From Obelidium mucronatum (taxonomy: Eukaryota > Chytridiomycota > Chytridiomycetes > Chytridiales > Chytriomycetaceae): DNA of 64,000 nt. Location of the stretch: assembly GCA_025765595.1 (NCBI GenBank), contig JAIVFH010000018.1:62001-126000 (forward strand), given 5' to 3'. Below are positions 1 through 10,679 of this stretch, in pieces (the first letter of the stretch is position 1; each line of letters begins with the position of its first letter). Position numbers and translations under genes: made by a program. The notes under the pieces are model-generated. The model did not search any database. It was not told where the DNA came from and worked only from the letters and a program-made list of their open reading frames with translations.

Positions 1-159
1 GTATAAGGTAAGCCAACTTTTTAATTTTTCAAACTTCATCTCCTTTTTTTTTTTATTATTCATTTATTGTTTTTTCCCCGCGTCTTAACAACCATCTACT
101 TTTTCCTCTCTCTCTCTCTCTCTCCCCCAATAAGTATGAACGGCTCGCTTCGATTTCAG

Positions 160-614
160 AGTTCTTGGCCTTTGACGGATACGACTTTGACTATGCTGGA
201 GTCTCGGCGGCTCCTTCTCCACAAAATGCAGCTCCTCCTTTTGTGTGTTGGAATGGAATGGTAATGCCTTCTCCCTCTCCTGCTCCCATTAGACCTCGCA
301 GCAATGCGAACCACTCTCACAACAACAACAAACAAAGAAACAACGACGAAACACCGCACAGAACTAGTTTCTTCATGCCCAGCAACAACAAAAAACCGCG
401 ACGATTTAGTTTGAGCTCTCTAGGATTTGGTGGCGGTGCCGGTGATGGTGGTGGTGGTGGTGGTGGTGGTGGTGGTGGCGATGTGAAAACGGACGTTTGT
501 GGCGGCGGCGGCGGGCGTAATACTGGCGTACTTGGCATTTCAAATTCCACTCTGTTTCGAAGAAAGTCGTTTGCTAAAGTGGGTAACCGCGTTATGGGAC
601 TCAAGTTTTGGTGA
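160..614 (+). CDS. 3' exon of a Gly/Asn-rich protein of unknown function (partial)
   Basis: A coding exon begins after a pyrimidine-rich tract and an AG at 158-159 and runs to a TGA at 612-614. It opens with FLAFDGYDFDYAG, so the true start lies outside the window or in an unseen upstream exon. The product carries Asn/His-rich and Ser-rich stretches and a run of about ten glycines encoded by a GGT microsatellite. No domain is recognised. Positions 1-159 look intronic, with a (CT)n tract near 106-124. The gene converges on the minus-strand gene ending at 726. The exon call is moderately sure; no function can be assigned. Confidence 0.5.
446..478 (+). repeat. (GGT)n microsatellite encoding poly-Gly
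   Basis: About eleven GGT units lie in frame in the exon at 160-614 and give a glycine run. Length variation would alter the run by whole residues only. Confidence 0.8.
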
Positions 615-725
615 AAACGACTTGAAAGTATTCCTTATTATATTTTCCAGACCTTTTATTAAGTATACATTAAGGAGTGTAAATAAACCTTTTTTTTTGT
701 ATGTGAAGTATAACAATTTTATGCA

Positions 726-1439
726 TTAAAACAAGGAATCTAGGAAATCAGAGGCATTAAATCTTTTCCGTGGTTTCAAGCCTATTCCGGGACGTTTGAG
801 GAGAGGAGCTGGCGTTGGTGGCACGACATCGACAGCGTCCAGTTCTGAATTCTCAACAACAACTGAAGCCACTTGAGTAATTCCACGCCGAATCATGAAC
901 GAAGAAGCCAGAGATGAAGAATGCGCAGGAACGATTGGTTTTGCTGGGGATGAAGCTGCTTGGAGAAGCACTTCGGAAGTGTTGCTATCGTTGTCGCTCT
1001 CCGTCTCAGTTTCTGCTTCTATCCGTTCTGCATCGACTGTAGGTATACTTGGAATAACAGCTGGAACTACTCGATTCACTGGAACCACTGGCGCAGGCGC
1101 CTTGGCCACTACTCTGGCACCAAGAACGCCCTGGCTTCTGTTGCTGTTTCCCGAAACTGTTCGCCAAAACATTTCGTCGTCTTCTTCGCGTTTGAGTTCC
1201 TTGTTTGTCTTCCGCTTTTTGGAAGTTGGCTGCGGCTGCTGCTGAAGGTGGTGTTTGTTGTTCTTGGAAGCAACCGCCGTGACAAGGACAGCATCGTCCG
1301 CATCAGTGTTTCCAATCTCTAGCAGCTTCGCCTCTTGGATAGGTCGCAAGTACTCAATGGCCGCCAGTCGCAGATGCGAGTCAGTGAAAAGATTCATTGT
1401 TTCGCGGAGGTCATTTGTGGGGTGGGTCATGAGCGTCAA
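726..1439 (-). CDS. Hypothetical protein, 237 aa
   Basis: An uninterrupted minus-strand frame starts MTLMTHPTNDLRETMN and ends with SDFLDSLF. The middle holds a basic cluster (KKRKTNKELKREED, residues about 72-86) that could be a nuclear localisation signal, followed by an acidic Ser/Thr/Glu stretch and a Pro-rich stretch. No catalytic domain is seen. It lies 102 bp from the stop of the neighbouring H2A gene, same strand. Function unknown; the composition suggests a largely disordered nuclear protein (inference). Confidence 0.55.
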   Translation of the reverse strand: MTLMTHPTNDLRETMNLFTDSHLRLAAIEYLRPIQEAKLLEIGNTDADDAVLVTAVASKNNKHHLQQQPQPTSKKRKTNKELKREEDDEMFWRTVSGNSNRSQGVLGARVVAKAPAPVVPVNRVVPAVIPSIPTVDAERIEAETETESDNDSNTSEVLLQAASSPAKPIVPAHSSSLASSFMIRRGITQVASVVVENSELDAVDVVPPTPAPLLKRPGIGLKPRKRFNASDFLDSLF

Positions 1440-1541
1440 ATAAAAAACAGATAGACGTAATTATTATTTAATAGTATTTTATTGATAATCCCAAAGATAT
1501 ACAAGCGTAAGACTGAAGCAGCACAAGCGAATGCGTCAAGT

Positions 1542-1937
1542 TTATCCAGACTTTCCACCAGATTCGAGCTCCTCCTTCTTTGGGAGCAGCGAAGGCTGAA
1601 TGTTTGGCAACACACCTCCCTGGGCAATAGTCACAGTGCCGAGGAGCTTGTTCAATTCTTCATCGTTTCTGATGGCAAGCTGCAAGTGTCTTGGGATGAT
1701 ACGCGTCTTCTTGTTGTCACGGGCAGCGTTTCCGGCCAATTCGAGGATTTCAGCTCCGAGGTATTCGAGGACAGCAGCCAAGTACACTGGCGCTCCAGCT
1801 CCGACACGCTGGGCGTAGTTTCCCTTACGGAGCAGACGGTGGATACGACCGACTGGGAACTGCAGTCCAGCACGGGACGAACGTGATTTGGCACCGGCCT
1901 TGGCCTTTCCTGAGCTCTTTCCTTTTCCACCAGCCAT
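1542..1937 (-). CDS. H2A: Histone H2A, copy 1
   Basis: A 131-residue intronless gene with the canonical H2A fold: basic N-tail starting [14 protein letters not shown], the signature [19 protein letters not shown], the acidic-patch region ([10 protein letters not shown]) and the docking segment ending [15 protein letters not shown]. It packages DNA as an H2A-H2B dimer in the nucleosome. The tail ends [10 protein letters not shown] and has no SQ-E/D motif, the DNA-damage phosphorylation site usual in fungal H2A. It is divergent from the H2B gene at 2203 across a 265-bp shared promoter. An identical protein is encoded at 53098-53493. Confidence 0.97.
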   Translation of the reverse strand: MAGGKGKSSGKAKAGAKSRSSRAGLQFPVGRIHRLLRKGNYAQRVGAGAPVYLAAVLEYLGAEILELAGNAARDNKKTRIIPRHLQLAIRNDEELNKLLGTVTIAQGGVLPNIQPSLLPKKEELESGGKSG

Positions 1938-2202
1938 TTTTTGCTATATGATTTCTTGTTTGTTGCTTTCTCCCATCGACCACTTGAACCCGCCCTATTT
2001 ATGCCCTGGTCCCTTTTTTTGTTTACTGAAAATTTTCACTCTTTTCTCGACCAATCAGAATGCGCGGCTCGAAAAATCGCAACAATTTTTTCACTTTGCA
2101 AATTTTCACTTTTGCACTGAAAAAAGTACAAATAGGACAACGCGTCGGTCAACTGCAAAGAAACAAACAACTCTTCAGCAACTTCAACCCACACTCAACA
2201 AC
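1938..2202. promoter_or_regulatory. Divergent H2A-H2B promoter, copy 1
   Basis: The 265 bp between the two start codons hold a CCAAT box (CGACCAATCAG, core 2051-2055), an AT-rich TATA-like element towards H2A (CTATTTAT on the plus strand near 1995-2003) and repeated AATTTTCACT-type words around 2028-2112. Most of this block recurs between the second histone pair, which points to functional regulatory sequence driving co-ordinate H2A/H2B expression. Confidence 0.75.
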
Positions 2203-2601
2203 ATGCCACCAAAGGAAGGAGGAAAGGCCCCAGCCGAAAAGAAGCCAGCCGGAAAGGCCCCAGCAAAGACTGCCGCCAAGAAGACCAAGGACGGAGTCAA
2301 CAAGAAGAAGAACAAGAAGAGAACTGAGTCGTACTCCTCGTACATCTACAAGGTGCTGAAGCAGGTGCACCCAGAGACTGGTATCTCCAACAAGGCCATG
2401 AGCATCATGAATTCGTTCGTCAATGATATTTTTGAGCGTATCGCGTCGGAGGCGTCGAAGCTTGCTGCCTACAACAAGAGATCCACCATCTCATCGCGTG
2501 AGATTCAGACTTCTGTTCGTTTGATTCTGCCTGGTGAACTTGCCAAACACGCTGTCTCTGAAGGTACTAAGGCTGTCACCAAGTACCAGTCATCCAAGTG
2601 A
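2203..2601 (+). CDS. H2B: Histone H2B, copy 1
   Basis: A 132-residue intronless gene. The Lys/Ala/Pro-rich tail leads into the H2B fold ([20 protein letters not shown], then [20 protein letters not shown]) and ends AVTKYQSSK, the conserved region that carries the ubiquitylated lysine. It pairs with H2A. The start ATG follows CAACTTCAACCCACACTCAACAAC-like leader sequence shared with the second copy. After the stop, a conserved 3' segment containing AATAATAATAAA suggests normal polyadenylation rather than a histone stem-loop. Confidence 0.97.
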   Translation: MPPKEGGKAPAEKKPAGKAPAKTAAKKTKDGVNKKKNKKRTESYSSYIYKVLKQVHPETGISNKAMSIMNSFVNDIFERIASEASKLAAYNKRSTISSREIQTSVRLILPGELAKHAVSEGTKAVTKYQSSK

Positions 2602-2730
2602 TTTTGTATTAGATGGGATTCTGAATTGTATTTTGTTGAATAATAATAAACCTCTCGCTCTGCTGTAAATGTTCTGTTTATTCAAATCTTATGTTTTATT
2701 GCATTTTATTGACGTGGCAAAAAAGACCAA

Positions 2731-4710
2731 ATGCAGTTGGCAATACTTCTAGCCGCATCTCTTGCTGCATCTAGCCATGCAAGCACTACGCCGCCACAAC
2801 GACTTTCGCGTGCAAGTGTGTACACAGATCTGTTTGCATCGCGCCGATATACTGTCCAGTTTGGCGACGCCGATCCGTCATCCACACCGCTCTTTGCAGT
2901 ATCACTCAACTCAGCGCGCTTCGTTTGCTCGCTACCCGAGCTTGTGGAACCTACTGGCCCAGCCGTATCCAGTGGCGGCGACCTCAAAAAGTCTCCAGAT
3001 GACGACGACGAGGAGCTCGTGGATCCAGTTGAAGAGGCCAAGAAGGAGGTGCGACGAAACGTGTGGAAAGGACTTGAATTGCTGAAAGGCATTGAGTCGC
3101 ACTGTCTCAGTTATGTACGTAACAGTATGGATGCCTGTTTCTATCTCGCCCTGTGACTTATTATGATGGTGTAGATCAATGGCTGGTGGCACTATGAACT
3201 TTGCCATAACAGGCATATGCGCCAGTTCCACCCTCGATCAGAGGAGGAACGCAAAAAATACCCCGATAAGGAGCAGGACTACTTTCTCGGCAAACGCACA
3301 CCCACAACTCCAACCAGCACGACAGTCGACTACATCAAAGACGACAAGGATCAGGGATACCTCAGTATGCATTACACTGATGGTACAGGCTGCGATATTC
3401 TGGACGGGAAGGGCCGAGAATCGGAAGTCCATTTCCATTGTGTTCCTGGTAGTTTGGATCGCATCTTGAGTATTCGCGAAGTCAGTACGTGTGTGTATCT
3501 TGTGAATGTAGCCACAAGTCGGTTATGCAACGACCCTGCGTTCGTTCCTAAAACTGAACCTGCTGGGGATGGCATTGCGATTGTTTGTAGCCCTGTTTCT
3601 GGATTGAGTGGTGGAGATACCGATGTAGACAAACCGTTTACCATTGGTTCTGGCGGGGATCTTGATTCTGTTGGATCTCCTGTTGGATGGAAGCAAATCT
3701 TTGGGGGAAAGCCGGGAATGTTTTCATTGGAAGCCATGTATCCAAAGCTAGTGGAGTCTGCCATTCAAACAGATCCAGTTGCTGCGGCCGCTGCTGCTGC
3801 TGCGAAACTTATATCGAATGATCAACTTCTCAAGAAAGTCCAAGAAGCATTGACAAAGATGATGGGTGATTCCACTGTCTCCACTCAAGATCTTAAACAG
3901 AAACTTTCAAAGGGAAAGCGTGGGTCTGAGAATGATCAAATTAAAGTTGTGGAGCTTGTGATTGATGAGAATGGGAATGTGATTATGGATAACGTGGACG
4001 AAAGCAACCAAGTTCTGAAGGAGTTTTTTGGAGACATTATTGGAAAGGAAAAGAAGGAGTTGAATGAAGCCATCAAAAAGCAGCAGCAGCAGCAGCAGCA
4101 GCAGCACCAGCAGCAGCAACAACAAAAAGGAGTTGTGGAGGTTGCTGCTGGCAAGAAAGATACTTCATCGTCATCGTCGTCCTCCTCCTCGTCGTCGTCA
4201 TCATCATCATCCTCTTCGTCATCCTCTACTTCTCATTCGGAATCGAGCGACGGATCCACCAAATCCTTTGCCAAAATCGAATCGAAACACGTTGTCATCA
4301 AAGATGGGCAAGTTGTTGAAGAAAAGCGAGTAGGTGGGTCCGTCAAGAAAGAAAACCGCGCTGGGGAAGATGGAAATGTAGAGATTGTGATGATGGACGG
4401 CGAACTTGATCAAGAGACCTTGCAGCAACTGTTGAAAATGGTTCAAGGGGGAAACGTGAAGCTGAAAAAGGGCAAGGAGATTGAAGGTGGGGACCAGCAA
4501 CAGCAGCAACCACAAAAACAGCAGCAGCAGCAGCAACATCAGCAGGAAAGGCAGCAGGAGAGCACGCCAGAAGCAAAGACTGGCAAGAAAGCAAAGGCAT
4601 GGAAGACGGGCGAGAAAGATTTGAAAGAAGCAAGGGCGCTTCTCGCTGAGAAACTCAAGAAGCTTCGAGAGCAGATGGGCAACGGCGCGCCAGTCCGAGA
4701 TGAACTGTGA
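2731..4710 (+). CDS. OS-9/Yos9-type ER lectin for ERAD
   Basis: Exons 2731-3114 and 3175-4710 give 639 aa. Residues 1-17 (MQLAILLAASLAASSHA) are a signal peptide. An MRH (mannose-6-phosphate receptor homology) domain spans about 108-250, with the sugar-binding NGWWHYELC motif formed across the splice, the Gln in RQFHP and the Glu/Tyr in REVSTCVYLV. The tail holds poly-Gln (about 431-446) and poly-Ser (about 459-482), and the protein ends VRDEL, an HDEL-like ER-retrieval signal. By family, it recognises trimmed N-glycans on misfolded ER proteins and hands them to the Hrd1 ligase. The retention signal matches yeast Yos9. The long low-complexity tail is unusual. Confidence 0.9.
4081..4235 (+). 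repeat. (CAG)n and (TCN)n low-complexity tract in the OS-9 gene
   Basis: A CAG-rich run (4081-4125) encodes poly-Gln broken by His, and 4165-4230 is a TCA/TCG/TCC run encoding about 22 serines. Both are in frame within the second exon of the ER lectin. Codons in the Ser run are mixed, so it is not a pure recent expansion. Confidence 0.8.
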
Positions 4711-4763
4711 TATGTGCTGTTTGAGTTGGTTATGAAATAAACAAAACACAAAAAACAAAGAGA

Positions 4764-7700
4764 ATGGACACCACGCCCCGGCCGTACCAGCTCGCGCTGC
4801 TGGGCGAGGCGCAGCAGCGCAACGTGATTGCGTTTCTGGACACGGGCAGCGGCAAGACACTCATCTCGATTCTGCTGATGCAGCAGCTGGCGACGAAGCT
4901 CGCGCCGGTCGAGCGCGCCGCCGTGGCCGCGCAGCTGCTTGGAAGCACGGGCGAACGAAACACCGACGCCGACGCCGAACGAAACACCGACTTCGAACTG
5001 GTCGCCGGGCTGCGGCTGCCGCGCCAGCCAAAGAAAATCATCTTCTGCGTGCCGACCGTGTCGCTGGTTGCGCAGCAGGCCGAGAAGATCCGCACGAGCA
5101 CCGACCTCGTCGTGGGCGAGTATTCGCGCGAAGACAGCGTGTCGGTGACGTACTGGGACGCCCTCGGCTGGTACCAGGAGATGAGCACGAAGCAGGTGCT
5201 CGTGTTTACGCCGCAGATATTCCTGAATACCCTGCGCCACGGCTTTATGAGTCTGTCAAAGAACGTGAACTTGCTCATCTTTGACGAATGTCACCATGCC
5301 TGGAAGAACCATCCATACAGCTTGATCATGTCGGAGTTTTACCATCCTCTCAAGCCTGACGAAGACAGACCGAAAATATTGGGAATGACTGCGTCTCCAA
5401 TATACCAAAAAACTGTATCCATAAATGTTGCCTTGAAGCAGCTGGTTGAGCTTCAAAGTTGTTTGGATTGCAAGATTGTCACAGTAAAGGAGAGACAGGA
5501 ACTGGATGGATATGTCTCAAAAGCGAAAGAGTATTTAATCGAATTCAATATGCCGTCAGAACCTCCCCTCTATGATTCTATTTTGAAGAATACCCTACCC
5601 ATGAATGTCGAATCTTCTCCTGCCACCAAATTATACACATTTTACGTACAATCTTTGAGCAAGTTACAAGAACTGGATCCTTCATGTAATGATTCAGTCA
5701 TTCGATGTTTGGCCCTGATAAAGGAGCTGGAGACTGATTTGGGGGTGTGGTGTGCTGGTCGCGTTGCGATGCGGTTGTTCAACAGTATTTGCTATGCCCA
5801 ACAAAAATCTAAGACGTCTGAGTGTAAGAGTCTTCAATTAAATATCGCATGCTAATCCATTTTCTCCTTTACAGCTGATAGTAACGCGAATACATCCGCC
5901 CCACTCCCACTCCTTGCGTTCTCAAACCCACCCCCCACTCCTTCGTTGCAGGATCTCTCTCATAAAGACATAACGCCTAAAGTATGGACACTTATCCAAA
6001 CAATATCTTCGCGTTTCAAAACGAAAGGTCCAATTCAAGGTACAAAACACTTCCGGAGTATGGTGTTCGTGGAAAAACGAACTACTGCCAGCATTCTCTG
6101 TGACCTTCTCGCGCAGCTCGCTCCGTTTTATTTTCCAGGGCTCTCCTGTGGATACGTGACGGGCCAAGGTAGTTCCAGTAAAACTCCAGACAAAATGAAG
6201 ACGGCTGTACAACAAAAGGTTATGGATCGATTCCGCGCTGGAGACATTCAATTAATGGTGGTTACAAGAGTGGCTGAAGAAGGAATTGACATGTTAAGAG
6301 TTTCTTTTTTTCCTTTTTTTGCGACTGACATTCCTTCAAAGTCCTGCTTGCAAATTGATTGTCATATTCGATCTCTTCCGATCCAATACTGGGTACGTCC
6401 AATCACGTGGCCGTGCTCGAGATGTTCATGGCTCTGAGTACATTCTCCTGGTACGGCGAAACGACACACATGCGCTTGACACAATCTCTCAAGCAAAGGT
6501 TGCCGAAATGATGACGCGATCCATTGTGGGCAATTTATCTGATACCGCCCAGGACTTAGAAGGAAAGGGCAATACTTCCGTTGTCACCAAAGGGGAAAGG
6601 GACAATGCAGTTGTGGATCAGCTTGTAGGAGGAGAGGACGTATATTCCACAAAGCTGACGACAGTTTCTCCTACTGGGTTTGACGCGATACTTTCACGAT
6701 ATTTAAAGAAAAAGGCCGTTTATAGCGTGGTGATTGAAGGCATCATTGGTGAAGACGTGAAGGTTTGGGATGAATATTTGCAAGCAAGGCGAAAGCAAAG
6801 CATAGCATTCGAGGACGAGGCATACTCTGAGGACAGCACGGCTGTAGCGAAAGCGAGTTTTGTTGCTGGATTCGCGTATTCTATTCAAATCAACGACAAT
6901 TTGTTGGAACCAAATTCTGTGATTTATGGGGCAGTTCGATTCACTCGAAAAAGCGCTCTGCAGAGTGCTGCGTTGGAGGCAATTCGATATTTGCACAAGG
7001 TTGGCCTTCTGAATGATCATTTATTGCCTTCTGTCAAATCCCGACGGAAACGTATGGGTGGTGCCTTTTCGTTTTCTCGCGAGATTCTCGAAATTAAACG
7101 GAAGAAAGAGGAGGCACTTGCGAAGTTGGAGAAAAAGAAAGGACCTGCAGAACAGCTGATCTATGATCCTGCTGTTGGGGAGGGAAAGGAAGACGCTGCC
7201 TATGCATACACCCAAAAAGTGCCCAAATGCTTTGCTGCAGAAGATCTGTCTGCTTGTGAAGATTCTCAGACTGTAAAACTCTACGCCACGCTTGTATCTT
7301 TTGGTCCCCTTCCTGAAGTGATTTCTCCTGGATCCTGTACAACTGCGACATCCAGTTTCGACACTTTGCTTGGATCGCATTTACCCAAAGAGCATGTTCG
7401 GTCGTTTGCGTTTTTGACTGTCAAACCAATTCCAGCAAACGCAATACCAGACTTTCCAATATTTATCGAATCCAAACCCTTCACCGTCTCAACATCGAAT
7501 TGGGTACCCTCTAGTTCAGAACCAATAACTTCAGATTCAGTATCATTGACAACCTCAGAGTACAATACCCTGAAAGCATTCCAACCAAAACTCTGGGAGC
7601 TGGTGATGCAAAATCACAGATTGGTGGAAGAGACCAGGGACACAGCAAGTAAGGTCGAACCCTTCTATTTGATTGCTCCTATGCATGGGCATATTCCCAC

Positions 7701-9901
7701 AGGATCTGACGACGGAGTCAATCTCAAATGGGGTTTAGATTGGAGTCTTGTTCATAAAGTAGTTGAAGATATTAGGATTCCACTGTATGATTGGCTGACT
7801 GTTGTTGAAACACGGTTGAAGCAAGTTGCGAGGACTGATGGCGAGCAGGGAAGAAGAAAAAAGCCTCGATTGGATTCAGAAGCTACTATTGTTAAGACGG
7901 AGGAACGAGCGGCTGTCTTGGGAGTTATGGACCCTTCGAACCCAATTTATGCCGTTTCCGACTCTGAAAGTGACTCCGACGATGAGGATTTTGAAGATGG
8001 GGAAGAAAATGGAAATCGGACTGAATTCGCGGATATTGTTCAATCATTGGGACTGATGGTGAAGAAAAAGGAACAAGCGAATAAGTTCAAACGGAAAAGA
8101 GGATCTGTTGTTTCAGATGCCGAATTGTTGGACTTCGCTGGTATTTGGGAATCTTTCAGGGTCGATAATCCGACGGGATCATTTGAATGCTTGTTTGAGT
8201 ATGTTCAAAGGTTCTTGGAAGCGGGTAGAATCCCGGTCAGCGGATTTGATGGGCACACCAACGAAGGCGAATTGAAGGATATGTTGAATGGGATTCTTCA
8301 ACAAGCTCTTGTTGAAACCAGCCACAACAAGAGAGTCTATGCCCCGTCAAAGCTGATGCAGCATATGAATTCCAATACCCACTTTCAAACAGACAAGTTT
8401 TTGGATGTCAACACTTTCTCCAAGTACTTTGAAAAACTTGGATATTCTGTTCTTCACCGGGAAGCACCAATGATTGAAGTGTTAAATATCCCAAGCTTGC
8501 GCAATTACACTCGGCCCTTCCGTCCTTCCGAGCCTCCCTTGGAGGCATTTAAGTTCTTGGCCTTGGATGTTTGCACTGTTCTTCCAGTCTCCATGGAATT
8601 TTTGCGAATGGCTCAAGTGTTACCGTCTATTCTTCACCGACTCCAATCGTTTTGTTTAATGGATGAAACTCGAACTGAACTTGAAATGCCTGAGCTGACA
8701 ATTCAAACCTTGCAACAAACTTTTACCTGCACGTCTGCCTTGGAATCCTACAGGTCCGTCAGAATTGTTCGTCTTGATTTTTTTTTTTTTTTTGGTAACA
8801 TTATTGCTCTTTTTTGTAGCTATGAACGCCTGGAGATTCTTGGCGATGCCTTTCTCAAGTTTGCAACAAGCGCGGATTTGTTGAAGCGGCATCCAAACAG
8901 CGACGAAGGCCGATTGTCAAGTCTACGTAGCGCCGTGGTTAGCAACCAAAATCTTTTCAATGTTGCAAGAAAGTTTGGTTTTGGAGGTATTCTTGTTGTA
9001 AGCCCATTTAAACCTCGAAATTGGCGCCCACCAAGCGTGTTTTGGGACCGCGGTTCACAGCACTCACAAGCGCAAGGCAAATTTAGTATAAAAAGGCTGG
9101 CTGACTTTGTTGAAGCGTTGATTGGTTGTGCTTTGGTTGATGGAGGTGCCAACAGTGCCGCCAAGCTCATGATTAAATTTGGGCTGCTGGATTCCCGAGC
9201 AATTGATATTGTCGGAGGAAATCATATTTTGTCGATGGGACTCACGGAAAGCGCTGAATTTAAACCAGTTGTTGTTGTTTCGAATAGCGGCTTCAACTTG
9301 GAAAAGCTGCAAACCTGCATTGGATACACTTTCAAAAATGAGCTTCTGGCTAGACAGGCGATGACCCATCTGTCTTACGTCCACAAATCTCAGTCCTATG
9401 AAACGTTGGAATTCCTTGGTGATGCTGTGCTGGATTGGATTATTATGCAGTACCTTTACAGCACCTACACTACATTATCTCCAGAAGTCCTCACCGACTT
9501 GCGTCAGGCTGCCGTAAATAATGAGAGTTTCTGCCGTTTGGCGGCATCCATCGGCTTGCACGACTTTTTGCTGCACACGTCTCCTGCAACCGCTGTCCAA
9601 TTGACGTCTTACTTGATTCACCTCTCTATGCCTGGAGCAATAGAAATGGATCCTCTAGACGTGACCCAAGAAGGTCCAAAAGTGTTGGGCGACTTGTTTG
9701 AAGCCATCGTTGGCGCTGTTTTTGTGGACTCTGGTTACAACCTATCAATTGTGTGGGAGATGCTCAAGCCGTTGATGTCTGGGTTCCTTGCAAGATATGT
9801 GACTCCAGCTGTGGTTTCCAAAAGTCCTATTCGACAAATGCATGAATATTTTCAGAGTGTTGGCTTTGAACCGGATGAAGTCTGGTACTTGTAAGTTCAA
9901 G

Positions 9902-9933
<32 letters not shown>

Positions 9934-10614
9934 GGAAATGCCTATGTTGTTCAAAGTTCCTAAAACTTAGATTTTTGATATAGATTTTCAGAGTTTACTG
10001 ATAACGGGATACCAAGTTTCTGTTGCAAGATATATTTGCTTGATCAGAATGTGGCGGTCGAATATGGAAACCATCGACAACTATCCAAAAGGAGAGCGGC
10101 CATTGCTGCCTTAAAATGGATCGAATCAAACAAGGCATTGATTCACACGCTTTTTCTTCGGACGGAGGAGTTTCCAGGAAGAAACTGGCGGACAAAAGCA
10201 GAGCCGACGCCTGAAGCTAAGGTGGATGCATCCGAACAAGATACCCACAAAGAACCAGCGACAGAAACAACAGTAGAAACCCTTCCTGAAGTGAAACAAA
10301 ATCTTCAAGAAACGCTGCCCGTGGATGGTTCTTCAATAGATTCCTCCGATTCTCAGTCTGCGAATCCCATCTCCTACTTTTACACATCTCTCATGGCTTT
10401 GGAAATGTGTGAACTGGGAGAATTGAATCCTCAGAAAGAATACCCGTCTGTTTCATCTTCAAATATCCCAAGCGAAGGTGACTACTTTTTGATGCAACTC
10501 TTGGCCATTCAGCAGCAAGAGCGGCTTGCCTTGCAGCAAATGCAGAATGAGCAATTGCAAATGATGTTGGAAGCATGCAATAACAGCAACAATGGCAGTT
10601 TCATGAATGAGTAA
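4764..10614 (+). CDS. DCL: Dicer endoribonuclease
   Basis: Five exons (4764-5823, 5875-6292, 6342-8753, 8820-9890, 9984-10614) give 1863 aa. In order: DExD/H helicase with GSGKT near residue 30 and DECH at about 174; helicase C-terminal half with EEGIDIPAC, formed across intron 2, and YVQSRGRAR near 509; Dicer dimerisation fold about 665-730; PAZ-like segment about 1155-1220; RNase IIIa with LEILGDAFLKF and ADFVEALIG; RNase IIIb with LEFLGDAVLDWI and GDLFEAIVG; C-terminal dsRBD (about 1645-1715) and a Gln-rich tail. Both RNase III sites keep their acidic residues, so it should cut dsRNA into siRNAs. The first 450 bp are very GC-rich compared with the rest. Confidence 0.95.
9905..9933 (+). repeat. 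29-nt poly-T tract in Dicer intron 4
   Basis: An uninterrupted T run lies 14 nt after the 5' splice site of the fourth Dicer intron and about 50 nt before its acceptor at 9982-9983. It is among the longest homopolymers in the window. Confidence 0.85.
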
Positions 10615-10679
10615 TAAAATCTAGTTTTTAATGTTTTTATTTTATTTATCAAAAAAAAAAAACTTTTTGGATTGTCAAG

